DNA of 64,000 nt from the NCBI GenBank assembly GCA_022824465.1, contig JAJDZV010000007.1, positions 1 to 64,000 of the forward strand. The letters are read 5' to 3'. Within the stretch, counting starts at the first letter, position 1. Every line of letters starts with the position of its first letter. The stretch comes from Anaerolineae bacterium. GTDB taxonomy: Bacteria > Chloroflexota > Anaerolineae > Aggregatilineales > Phototrophicaceae. A model generated the notes under the pieces. It ran no database searches and was not told the DNA's origin. It saw only the letters and a program-made list of their open reading frames with translations. This document shows, piece by piece, positions 1-8,240 of this stretch. A program made the translations under genes and the position numbers.

Positions 1-84
1 CCGTAATGAGCTTCCCGTTCGACTTGCATGTATTAGGCACGCCGCCAACGTTCATCCTGAGCCAGGATCAAACTCTCCGTATTC
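1..84 (-). rRNA. 16S rRNA, 5' end only
   Basis: The reverse complement of the first 84 bases carries the universal 16S start. The 27F primer region reads on the minus strand from position 76 to 57 and is followed by the conserved helix leading to the 'GGCGGCGTGCCTAATACATG' stretch. The gene runs off the left edge of the window, so only its 5' terminus is present; the exact mature 5' end near 84 is estimated by analogy with E. coli. Confidence 0.95.
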
Positions 85-199
85 ACAGGGTTTGATTTCG
101 CTCTGTCTTAACCTGCTATTCTGATGTTAACCAGCACTCACCACTAACTAACGCCGTGATATCAAAAAGCGAGAGCTCCCTCTCACTTTCTGTGCGCAT

Positions 200-228
200 A
201 GCGTATCAACAAGCGCCGGGCGTGTCAA
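200..228 (-). promoter_or_regulatory. sigma-70-type promoter of the rRNA gene
   Basis: On the minus strand TTGACA (228-223) and TACGCT (205-200) are separated by exactly 17 bases. The -35 is a perfect consensus and the -10 matches at T, A and T. It lies about 115 bases before the estimated 16S 5' end, a normal leader length for an rRNA operon. No other gene starts between it and the 16S gene. Confidence 0.7.
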
Positions 229-333
229 GGACAAATTGGCGTAACAGAAGAAACAGATCGGACTAGCCAGCGCAGCCGCCAAACCGCGGGACCGAGAAAC
301 GCGGGCGAACAAAAGGCCCCTGTGCTTAATCTG

Positions 334-2364
334 CTACTTCACGCGCACCAGACGGTAGGTCTCGCCCGAAAAGACTAATTCAAAACGCTCCTTGTCAGTC
401 TGATAGAGAGCGTCGATCATCCAGGCATATCCCTTTGGAAATAACAGGTAATCTATGCCGTAGCGATCGACAATCGCAAGCTTCTCTTCCACCGGCGTAT
501 CGCCATCATACAGTCGGAGGTTGTCGCTAAGTTGGGATTCCGCCTGCGCCTGCGGCATGTTGGAGTAGTACGACATGCGCTCCGCTGTGAAGCGCGAGAG
601 CTCAATGACTTTCCAACTCAATGTCATCGCCCGGCTGCGGGACTCCGGGCTTGCCGCGAACCAAACGCGATCATCGTGAGTGGCTTCAACATACTCGCCG
701 ATTTCAAGCAATTCGGCGTCGCCGGATGTCGCGGTCGCCAGATCGCCGCTGACGTTTGCTCTGGGACTGAATTGGAGGAAGTGCCCAGTGAGAATGGCGG
801 CGACAGCCATAAGCGGCAATAGCGCACGCTCATTGCCAAGCCGGCCAATCGCGTCAAGCCGGCTCGGCCGAGCACGCCGCGCGACCGTTATCCCGGTCTC
901 GATGACGTAGCCGAGCATATAGCCGTAGGGCATAAGCCACAATACGCGAACAACATGATAAAAGGACACCACGCGACCGTAGATCCAGGCGGTGAACGGC
1001 AAAAGCCCGAAGCCAATCGCAAGCGCGAAAGCCAGCATCAAGCGGCTGCGGGGATCGAGCCGGCGCGCAAGGACCGCCACTACTGTCAGCGCAACCAGAA
1101 TATAGGTAAAACTGCCTGCCAGTACCGGATGTATCGCATAGAAGCTGTTGCCATTGTCAAGAGGATTGGCGGCGTCGTACATGTGAATGGTGTTGCCGCC
1201 GGTTTCCGGCAAGTCCTCAAAGTGGTAGATGGAAGTGTCCGCAGTGTTCAAGCGTGTGAAAATCGCCGGACTAAACAGCAGCATCATGAGCAGGAGCAAA
1301 TGCAGGGCGGCCATTCGGGCGGCGCGATTCACGACGAATGTGATAACTGCATAGCCGGCGATGATACAGACGGCGAAACCTCCGGCAATGGCGTGAACAC
1401 AGGCAGTCGCCAGGAATGACAACACGAAGGCGAAAAGCGTTCGTCGGTTTCCGGTTGTGATGTATTGATAGGCGCTGGAAATGGCTATCGGCGCCAGCGC
1501 GAACGCGGCGACCGCCTTATCCAACAGACCGCGTGCGAAAAACTGCGACCCAGGTTGGGGACCGATCTGCGCCACCAGGCTGTAGGCGAACAAACCCAGG
1601 CAGACATAGACCAGCGATGCCTTACGGCTATGGTTCAGATTCCGCGCGAATACATACATGCCAGCGACCGACATGAGCATCACAAATGGGTTCACCAAAT
1701 AACGCGCGAGCAGGATAGTCGTCCCGCTTATCTCGACCACCAGCGCTTGCGCCAACACCCAGTAGGTGAAGTACATGCGGTCGGCGATGGGATTGCCGGT
1801 TTCATAATAGGGCTCCGCCCAGCCCAGCGGCTCATCGCGCAGGAAGCCGTTGACGGCCGCATGATGGCGGTTCTGATCGTCGGTGGTTGGTGTTGCGAGG
1901 ATGCTGGAATGGGCGTAGAGCGCCACTTGCACGAGGATGATTGCGAGCAAGGCGGCGATTGCCGCATCACATCTTAATTTGATTGCGGTCCGGCCGCGCG
2001 CTCGCCACAAGACCGCCGCAAAGCCGAGCAGCGCCAAGGCATGCCAGATTAACTCGACGGTATTGATGTGCAGCCTCAGCGTCCGCGTGAAGAGACCCAG
2101 AACGGTAATTAACGCGACCGAGAAGGTAAATCCATAGCCAATGCAGTCGATGAGGTCCCAGTCATCCCGGGCTGGCGCCAGGCTAAAGAGGTAAGCGCCG
2201 GGCAAAATGAAGACCAGAAGACCGACAATGATACGCAGCCAGGGCGACACCAACACGACACCAGCGAGACTTAGCGCCAAGCCAGCAAGCACAATCAGCC
2301 CGCTGATAAGCAACAGGACGCGGTCATTAAGCCAGTATTGGAAGAAAGCAGAGAGGGGCTTCAA
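334..2364 (-). CDS. Polytopic membrane protein, paralogue A (GT-C-like, function unknown)
   Basis: This 676-residue protein has many hydrophobic segments from about residue 15 to 530, then a soluble C-terminal domain of roughly 150 residues. It is a clear paralogue of the next gene upstream (2549-4582): both share SPWLR-IVGLLVFILPG near residue 40, a DQ...HH...DEPLGWAEP loop near residue 165, GNPIADRMY, TYWVLAQAL and a closing RYGIDYLLF...YAWMID block. The multi-span plan with an acidic external loop followed by a soluble tail resembles GT-C glycosyltransferases, but I see no decisive family motif, so the function is left open. The start is TTG at 2364, chosen because GAGG lies seven bases before it. 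The gene is the last protein gene before the 16S promoter. Confidence 0.85.
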   Translation of the reverse strand: MKPLSAFFQYWLNDRVLLLISGLIVLAGLALSLAGVVLVSPWLRIIVGLLVFILPGAYLFSLAPARDDWDLIDCIGYGFTFSVALITVLGLFTRTLRLHINTVELIWHALALLGFAAVLWRARGRTAIKLRCDAAIAALLAIILVQVALYAHSSILATPTTDDQNRHHAAVNGFLRDEPLGWAEPYYETGNPIADRMYFTYWVLAQALVVEISGTTILLARYLVNPFVMLMSVAGMYVFARNLNHSRKASLVYVCLGLFAYSLVAQIGPQPGSQFFARGLLDKAVAAFALAPIAISSAYQYITTGNRRTLFAFVLSFLATACVHAIAGGFAVCIIAGYAVITFVVNRAARMAALHLLLLMMLLFSPAIFTRLNTADTSIYHFEDLPETGGNTIHMYDAANPLDNGNSFYAIHPVLAGSFTYILVALTVVAVLARRLDPRSRLMLAFALAIGFGLLPFTAWIYGRVVSFYHVVRVLWLMPYGYMLGYVIETGITVARRARPSRLDAIGRLGNERALLPLMAVAAILTGHFLQFSPRANVSGDLATATSGDAELLEIGEYVEATHDDRVWFAASPESRSRAMTLSWKVIELSRFTAERMSYYSNMPQAQAESQLSDNLRLYDGDTPVEEKLAIVDRYGIDYLLFPKGYAWMIDALYQTDKERFELVFSGETYRLVRVK

Positions 2365-2548
2365 TTGCAGACCTCGCTACATAATCGAGAGTTGTGCGCA
2401 AGCATGTCCGATATATGCGTCTGTACGACATTGCTTGACGATTCGGCGCAAGCTCCTTAATCGAGCTTTCGCGCGCTGGCAATGGGCTCATGTCACAGTG
2501 AGAATCATTCGAAATTGTATCGCTGGCGACAAGCGGCGCTGCGGAGCT

Positions 2549-4582
2549 TCAATGAATCCTGACCAAGCGTAGCGTATCGCTAGAATATACAAGCTCAAAG
2601 CGCTGATTATCAGTCTGATAGAGCCCGTCAATCATCCAGGCGTATTTCTTGTCGAACAGCAAGTAGTCAATGCCATATCGGTCGATAATTGCCAGCTTCT
2701 CTTCCACAGGAATATCCTTGTACAAACGGTAATTGTCGTCGGTTTGGACGCGCATGCTTTCAAGTGGCAGATTTGAATAATAGGACATGCGCTCCGGAGT
2801 AAACCGGGAGAGCGAGACGACCTTCCAGTGCATAGCGATGATTGGCTTGCGATAGCTCTCGCTGGCAGCAATCCAGACACGATGATCATGCTGACCATCA
2901 ATATACGTAGCAATTTCCAGCAGCGGGGCATCGCGGCTGGGCGCCAGCGCGAAGTCCCGGCTGAAATTTATTCTGCTCCTAGAACTGAGAACATGCAAAG
3001 TTACTAGCAAAATCAGCGTGGTCAATGCGACAAGCAACCGGTCCCTAGCTTCGGCGCCGATGCTTCGGGCGACGTCAGGTTTCAGTTGATTCACGAGTTC
3101 CCAGCCCGACTCGAGGGCAAAGCCTAGCATGTAGCCGTAGGGCATTATCCACAGTATTCGCGCCACGAGGTTGTATGCCACTAGCCGAGCGTAAATCCAG
3201 GCGGTGAATGGCAGCAACCCGATGCTGATGGCAATCACATAAGCCAGCATCAGTTTGCTTCTGGCGTCAAGGCGTCGCGCTAGGGCGAACAGAAAAACGA
3301 GCGGCGCCAGAAAATACGTCAGGTGGCCGGCGGCGACAGGGCTGATGGCATACAATCTCTCGCTGCTATTGAGAGGATTGACCGTGTCGTAAACCACAAT
3401 TTTGCTTGCGAAGGCATCATCGACAGAGTCAAAATTATAGATCGTATTCTCCGCCGTGCCCAAGCGCACAAGGAGCGCAGGCGCAAATAGGATAAGGGTC
3501 ACAAAGCCAATCCGAAGCGCGTCTCTACGCTCGGCAGCGCCAGCCATGAATTGAATCAGGCACCAGATGCCGATAACGGCGACGGAAAATCCGCCCAGAA
3601 CCGCATGTACCGAGACAACCGCCCACATTGCCAGGGCGAAACCGAAATAAGCGCGCCAATGTCTAGCTTGCGAGCTTAAGTAGGCGCTTGAGATGGCAAG
3701 GGGCGCAAGCGCGAATGCGGCTACAATTTTGTCGTATTGGCTGCGTACAAGTAGCCTGACGCCGGCCTGGGGATCGACTTCGGCAACCAGGCTCAAGGCG
3801 AGTAATCCCAAACCAACATAAACCAAGGATGACTGACGGCTGTGCCGAAGATTTCGAGCGAATACATACATTCCTGCTGTAGACACCAGTACCACAAATG
3901 GGCTTATCAGATAGCGCGCCTGCATTATCGGCGCCCCGCTGATCTCGACAATCAGCGCTTGAGCCAAGACCCAATAAGTCAGATACATGCGGTCGGCGAT
4001 GGGATTGCCTGATTCGTAGTGCGGCTCCGCCCAGCCCAGCGGCTCATCGCGGAGGAAAGCGTTAACCTGGGCGTGATGAAGATACTGATCATTGTTCTTG
4101 TCCGCCGCTAGAAGACTGGCATAAGCGAAGAGCGCGGCCAGAATCAGGATTGCTGCGAGCATCGCTATAGTAGGCGGACGCAACTGGAGATTAATCGCAA
4201 GCGACCGCCGCCCGCGGCAAAAGACCGCCGCAAATCCGACTATCGCCAACGCATGCCAGATGAACTCGACGGTATCGATGTGCAGCTTCAGCGTCCGCGT
4301 GATGAGACCCAGCAGCGTAATCAGCGCGATCGAGAAAGCAAAGCCGTAGCCGACGACGTCCATGATGTCCCAGTCGTCGCGCGCTGGCACAAGCGCGAAG
4401 AGATATCCGCCCGGCAAAATGAAGACCAGCAGGCCGACGATGACGCGCAGCCAAGGCGAGACAAAGGCGAAATCGCCGAGACTGAGCGCGATGCCCGCAA
4501 GCGCAAGCAGTCCGCCCAAGACGACATAGAAGCGCGGCAGGCGAAGGTAATGCTGTATCGCGTTCCAGGCTGATTGCGTCAC
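2549..4582 (-). CDS. Polytopic membrane protein, paralogue B (GT-C-like, function unknown)
   Basis: This 677-residue integral membrane protein is homologous over its whole length to the 334-2364 product and must come from a tandem duplication. Hydrophobic segments fill about residues 15-530 and a soluble tail follows. The loop NNDQ..HH..V..FLRDEPLGWAEP near residue 165 keeps the same acidic and His residues as the paralogue, which suggests an active site or ligand site rather than mere packing. The start codon is GTG at 4582, and its GTGA overlaps the recR stop codon, so translation is probably coupled to recR. The role could be sugar transfer to a lipid or wall polymer; this is inference from topology only. 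Confidence 0.87.
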   Translation of the reverse strand: MTQSAWNAIQHYLRLPRFYVVLGGLLALAGIALSLGDFAFVSPWLRVIVGLLVFILPGGYLFALVPARDDWDIMDVVGYGFAFSIALITLLGLITRTLKLHIDTVEFIWHALAIVGFAAVFCRGRRSLAINLQLRPPTIAMLAAILILAALFAYASLLAADKNNDQYLHHAQVNAFLRDEPLGWAEPHYESGNPIADRMYLTYWVLAQALIVEISGAPIMQARYLISPFVVLVSTAGMYVFARNLRHSRQSSLVYVGLGLLALSLVAEVDPQAGVRLLVRSQYDKIVAAFALAPLAISSAYLSSQARHWRAYFGFALAMWAVVSVHAVLGGFSVAVIGIWCLIQFMAGAAERRDALRIGFVTLILFAPALLVRLGTAENTIYNFDSVDDAFASKIVVYDTVNPLNSSERLYAISPVAAGHLTYFLAPLVFLFALARRLDARSKLMLAYVIAISIGLLPFTAWIYARLVAYNLVARILWIMPYGYMLGFALESGWELVNQLKPDVARSIGAEARDRLLVALTTLILLVTLHVLSSRSRINFSRDFALAPSRDAPLLEIATYIDGQHDHRVWIAASESYRKPIIAMHWKVVSLSRFTPERMSYYSNLPLESMRVQTDDNYRLYKDIPVEEKLAIIDRYGIDYLLFDKKYAWMIDGLYQTDNQRFELVYSSDTLRLVRIH

Positions 4583-5181
4583 AAGTCGCTGCGGCCTTCA
4601 AGCGCTCGCATAAGCGTGACGGAGTCGACATATTCCAGGTCGCCGCCGGTTGGCAGTCCGCGCGCCAGTCGTGTCACTTTGACTCTTGTCGGCGCCAATT
4701 CCCGCTGGAGGTACATCGCGGTGGCATCGCCTTCCATGCCCGGGTTGGTGGCGATGATTATTTCGCTCGCTCCGCCCTGCTTAACGCGCTCCACCAATTC
4801 GCGAATCTTGAGCTCATCGGGTCCGATGCCGTCGACTGGCGAAATGGCGCCATGAAGCACATGGTAGCGTCCCTTGTATATTCCGGTGCGCTCGATCGCC
4901 ATCAAATCCAGGGGCTCTTCCACCACAGCCAAGGTATCGGCCGCGCGATCGGCCGCGCTGCAAATCGGGCAGGGGTCCGCTACAGTGATGTTGAAGCAGA
5001 CGCTGCAAAGGCGGGTATCTACTTTGAGGCGATTCAGAGCGTCCGCCAAGCCAAGCGAAAATTCGTCAGGCGCGCGTAGCAGGAAGAATGTCAACCGGGA
5101 AGCGGTCTTCGGTCCGACGCCGGGCAAGCGCGAAAAAGCCTCAACCAACTTGGTTACCGGTTCGGGGATGGCGCTGCTCAT
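4579..5181 (-). CDS. recR: Recombination protein RecR
   Basis: RecR works with RecF and RecO to load RecA at single-strand gaps. The 200-residue length is usual for the family. A helix-hairpin-helix with LPGVGPKTA sits at residues 19-27, a four-cysteine zinc site is formed by C59, C62, C71 and C74, and a Toprim domain follows from about residue 82, with the acidic and glycine pattern expected. It lies downstream of ybaB and dnaX, the classic cluster, though here a membrane gene interrupts the cluster between dnaX and ybaB. The stop overlaps the start of the next membrane gene by four bases. Confidence 0.97.
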   Translation of the reverse strand: MSSAIPEPVTKLVEAFSRLPGVGPKTASRLTFFLLRAPDEFSLGLADALNRLKVDTRLCSVCFNITVADPCPICSAADRAADTLAVVEEPLDLMAIERTGIYKGRYHVLHGAISPVDGIGPDELKIRELVERVKQGGASEIIIATNPGMEGDATAMYLQRELAPTRVKVTRLARGLPTGGDLEYVDSVTLMRALEGRSDL

Positions 5182-5247
5182 CGCATATGCCTGGATGCCT
5201 ACATTTGTTGGACAGGCTAAGCCAAACGGAGATCCTGCGGCCTCGAG

Positions 5248-5622
5248 CTAGCCGAGCAGCCCGCCCAAACCCGGGAGATCGCCCAAGCCGCCGGTGATCG
5301 CTTCCATACGCTCAGCCGCCATGGCTTGGCTCTGTTCGATTCCTTGATTGACCGCAGCGACGAGCAAGTCCTGGAGGTCGGTCAGCCATTCTTCATCATC
5401 CATATCAATGACGTCGGGATTGATCTCGACCGATTGCACGCGCTGGTGGCCCGTGATGACAATCTTGATGGCGCCGCCGCCGACAGAGACCTCAGTCGTC
5501 TCGCGCTCAAGGCTCTCCTGCGCTTCGGCCATATCCTGCTGCATCTTCTGCAGCATGGCCATTGGGTTGGCGCCGCCGGGGAGTCCGCCAGATCCGCGCC
5601 TGCTGCCGCGTCGTTTGCTCAT
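5248..5622 (-). CDS. YbaB/EbfC family nucleoid-associated protein
   Basis: This 124-residue protein matches the YbaB/EbfC family, small dimeric DNA-binding proteins nearly always encoded beside dnaX and recR. The MLQKMQQDMAEAQESL helix, the central beta sheet with GGGAIKIVITGHQ and the VxINPDVID segment are all present. An Arg/Gly-rich N-terminal extension of about 15 residues and a Gly/Leu-rich C-terminal tail are additions to the core. The ATG at 5622 has AGGAG eight bases upstream. It sits 66 bases before recR and is probably in the same transcript. Confidence 0.95.
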   Translation of the reverse strand: MSKRRGSRRGSGGLPGGANPMAMLQKMQQDMAEAQESLERETTEVSVGGGAIKIVITGHQRVQSVEINPDVIDMDDEEWLTDLQDLLVAAVNQGIEQSQAMAAERMEAITGGLGDLPGLGGLLG

Positions 5623-5700
5623 GCTGTTTCTCCTGGAATCGCTTGGCTTGTGGCTGCGACCTAACTATAGGTAATTCTGCCGAATCGCACAACGCGGAAG

Positions 5701-6249
5701 TCAACTGACGGCTTGCGGATTCAGCAAATACACATGCGCGCCATAAGGCGGGTTTTCAAAGACGAACTGGGCGCCGCGCTGCGCCATGGCGTCGCGGCTC
5801 AGCTCGGGATCCATAACGACGGCATAGAGCGGACGATCCGGCAACTGCGCTTGCATGACGCCGAGCAGATCGCGATAATCATCCTCGCTGATCCTCGGAT
5901 CATAGAATACGGGCTGATCTATGATGCGCTGGTCGCATTCCGCCATGAAATCGGAATACAGCTTCCCGCCTTTCGACAAATAATTCAGTCGTTCATGCAA
6001 GAGCTTTGCTTTCGGCGTGTTAACACGGGGCACGAGCACGACTGCTTCGTCAGGCGAATTATCCCTGATCCACGGGAACGCGGCAATCGGCCGCCGAGTG
6101 TTTCGGCTGAAGGCAAGACGCCCGCGTGCGGGATGCGAACCGTGCTTCCGCCGGCCGCCATTTGATCGACCAAGCGATGCGAACCGTAAGCGGCATTGGG
6201 CATTCAATAACGCAAGCGCGATCAAGGCTTTTACCCCCGGCATCAACAC
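5701..6249 (-). CDS. C-terminal part of a frame-disrupted membrane-associated protein
   Basis: The last 110 residues read as a well-behaved soluble domain, with DEAVVLVPRVNTPKAKLL, a DQPVFYDPRISEDD stretch and an ENPPYGAHVYLLNP ending like the soluble tails of polytopic glycosyltransferases. The first 70 residues are Arg-rich and unconvincing as protein. In the same stretch (about 6203-6080) a different frame gives a far more natural sequence (AAYGSHRLVDQMAAG, then TVRIPHAGVLPSAETLGGR). The upstream ORF 6059-6481 supplies the hydrophobic N-terminus in yet another frame. I read 5701-6481 as one gene of about 260 codons broken by frameshifts, real or from assembly. The start at 6249 is therefore only formal. 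Confidence 0.55.
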   Translation of the reverse strand: MLMPGVKALIALALLNAQCRLRFASLGRSNGGRRKHGSHPARGRLAFSRNTRRPIAAFPWIRDNSPDEAVVLVPRVNTPKAKLLHERLNYLSKGGKLYSDFMAECDQRIIDQPVFYDPRISEDDYRDLLGVMQAQLPDRPLYAVVMDPELSRDAMAQRGAQFVFENPPYGAHVYLLNPQAVS

Positions 6250-6481
6250 TTCCGAAGGTCGACCTTGAACCGCGCGCCTGCAGCGTCAGAGGCGCCAGCG
6301 GAAGAAGTACGGTGATGCCCAACAGCGCCGACCAGATGTTGATGTTGAGCGGCAGCAACAAATAGAGAATATAGCCGACGCCGACGAAGAGCCCCGCAAC
6401 TAGAAGTTGAAGCGGTAGAAGCGCCTCCACAACCACCAGGGATAGCAGCGCCCAAGCGACGCCAAGCTGGGAATCATTCAC
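6059..6481 (-). CDS. N-terminal, membrane-spanning part of the same disrupted gene
   Basis: The first 70 residues contain about three hydrophobic stretches (VAWALLSLVVVEALLPL, LLVAGLFVGVGYILYLLL, SALLGITVLLPLAPL), so this is a membrane protein N-terminus. After about residue 75 the sequence loses protein character and stops 60 residues later, while other frames take over. The start is GTG at 6481, overlapping the dnaX stop by eight bases, which suggests coupling to dnaX. It has no place in the usual dnaX-ybaB-recR cluster. The function is unknown; the fragment pair probably encoded a small polytopic protein with a soluble tail. Confidence 0.55.
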   Translation of the reverse strand: MNDSQLGVAWALLSLVVVEALLPLQLLVAGLFVGVGYILYLLLPLNINIWSALLGITVLLPLAPLTLQARGSRSTFGSVDAGGKSLDRACVIECPMPLTVRIAWSIKWRPAEARFASRTRASCLQPKHSAADCRVPVDQG

Positions 6482-8051
6482 CGACTACGCCTCCGAGCCG
6501 CTTGCCTGCGGCGATGAGCGGATCGTCCGCGACCGGCGCTGTATCTCGGGCGGCATCATCCGGCGTCAGCGCGTCATCCACCACCTGCACTTCCAGACGC
6601 AGCTTTACTTCGTGCAAATCGAAAATCGCTTGCTCGATTACTTTGGCGCGTTTTGGTTCGGAGATCTTCTGTTTGAAGACTTCTTTCGGCACACCGAGAA
6701 TCAGCCGATTGCCATCAATCAGCCGGACGTGCGCATGGGCGAGCAAGGGCGGCAAATTCTTGTTGTAGCGATACAGCCGGCCGAGAATGTCGTCCCAGCC
6801 GCCGTGAATCTTCGCCACCGGATATATCGGCGTCTCGCCCGGCCGGCTGCTGGCGGCGCGCTCGAAGTTTGCCTGCATGGCGATCGGCTCTTGACGGACA
6901 GGCCCCTCTTCCGAGCGCGCTTGCGAGCCTGGCGATGGCGCAGCAATTGCAGGCGCTTTTGCTGTGCCGTCTTCCTCCAAGACCTCGACATAAGCCAACT
7001 CAAGCGACAACTGCGGTTGCCAGCCGCCGGTATAAGCATTCACCGCGGCATTGAAGGCGCGAATGGCATTGAGCAGTCGGGAGCGCTCAATGCGCTGCGC
7101 CAGATCGCCGTAACGCCGCTGCTCTTCTTGCGCCGCTTCGATCAGGTCAGCGCTGGCGGTTTGCGCCAACATGATGTTGCGCAAGACATTGACCAATTGT
7201 TGCCCGAACTGGCGCGGATCAATGCCGCTGTCAATCGCGAGGTTGATGACATGGATACCGCGCGCGACATCTTCTTCGACGAGCGCCTCAACCAGGTCAT
7301 GGACTTGCATGGCGCTGGCCGTGCCCAGCAGTTGCTGCGCCAACGCCAGCGTTATTGTCTCGGCCGGGTCGGCGACGATCTGATCGAGCAAGCTGATGCT
7401 ATCGCGGACGCTGCCGGTTCCCTGCCGCGCGATCAGTTCCAGCGCCCGCGGTTCAATCGATAGCGACTCGGCTTCGGCGATGAGAGCCAGTCGCTCAGTG
7501 AGTTCGCTTAGGGACACGCGCCGAAACTCGAATTGCAGACAGCGGCTCTTGATGGTGGCCGGCACTCTGTCAATCTCGGTGGTAGCCAGCGCGAAGAGGG
7601 CGTGATCGGGCGGCTCCTCCAAGGTCTTCAGCAAAGCGTCAAAGGCGTTGCCGCTGAAACGATGCACTTCGTCAATGATATAGACCTTGAAAGCGCCTTC
7701 GCCAGGAGCAAAAGCGATCTTGTCGCGTAATTCGCGGACATCGTCAACGCCGGTGTGCGAGGCGGCGTCAATCTCAATTAGATCTAGGTAACGCCCCTCA
7801 TTGACCGCGATGCAATTGGCGCAAGCATTGCAGGGACGATTAGCCGGGTCGTCGCTCGTGCAATTGACCGCTTTCGCCAGCAGACGGGCGGTAGTAGTTT
7901 TGCCCGTGCCGCGCGGTCCGCTGAACAGATAGGCATGCCGTATGCGTCCGCGCGCCAGGGCGTTGCGCAATGTGCGCGTGATATGCTCCTGTCCGACTAC
8001 ATCGTCAAATGAGAGCGGACGCCACTTGAGGTAGAGGGCTTGCTCGGGCAC
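6474..8051 (-). CDS. dnaX: DNA polymerase III subunit gamma/tau
   Basis: This is the clamp-loader ATPase subunit that places the beta clamp at primer ends. The 525-residue protein has Walker A GPRGTGKTTTA near residue 45, a zinc module with four cysteines in CTSDD...CNACANC near residues 64-80, Walker B IIDEVHRF and sensor 1 with ATTEIDRVPATIKSRC. Domain III and a charged C-terminal tau-like part with VPKEVFKQKI follow. The GTG start at 8051 has GGAGG seven bases upstream. It is the first gene of the minus-strand cluster running to recR. Confidence 0.97.
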   Translation of the reverse strand: MPEQALYLKWRPLSFDDVVGQEHITRTLRNALARGRIRHAYLFSGPRGTGKTTTARLLAKAVNCTSDDPANRPCNACANCIAVNEGRYLDLIEIDAASHTGVDDVRELRDKIAFAPGEGAFKVYIIDEVHRFSGNAFDALLKTLEEPPDHALFALATTEIDRVPATIKSRCLQFEFRRVSLSELTERLALIAEAESLSIEPRALELIARQGTGSVRDSISLLDQIVADPAETITLALAQQLLGTASAMQVHDLVEALVEEDVARGIHVINLAIDSGIDPRQFGQQLVNVLRNIMLAQTASADLIEAAQEEQRRYGDLAQRIERSRLLNAIRAFNAAVNAYTGGWQPQLSLELAYVEVLEEDGTAKAPAIAAPSPGSQARSEEGPVRQEPIAMQANFERAASSRPGETPIYPVAKIHGGWDDILGRLYRYNKNLPPLLAHAHVRLIDGNRLILGVPKEVFKQKISEPKRAKVIEQAIFDLHEVKLRLEVQVVDDALTPDDAARDTAPVADDPLIAAGKRLGGVVGE

Positions 8052-8240
8052 GCGTTGTCCTCCGCGATTCTATCGTCAGTCTAGCACCAGCGGTCGAGGC
8101 AATCAAGCGGAGGCGGAAGACGAGCAAAGCCGCATCAATGTAAGAGTGGCGGTCTTCGAGGCATCAAGACTTACAGAACGCGCTGCCATCCAGCGTTGTT
8201 GTAAAAGGAACCTTTGCATTTTATTTGGTCGGAGGCGGTC

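Noticed and set aside
120-200. Possible boxA-like antitermination signal in the rRNA leader
   Set aside because: AGCTCTCGCTTTTTGAT on the minus strand matches boxA only loosely; not enough to call.
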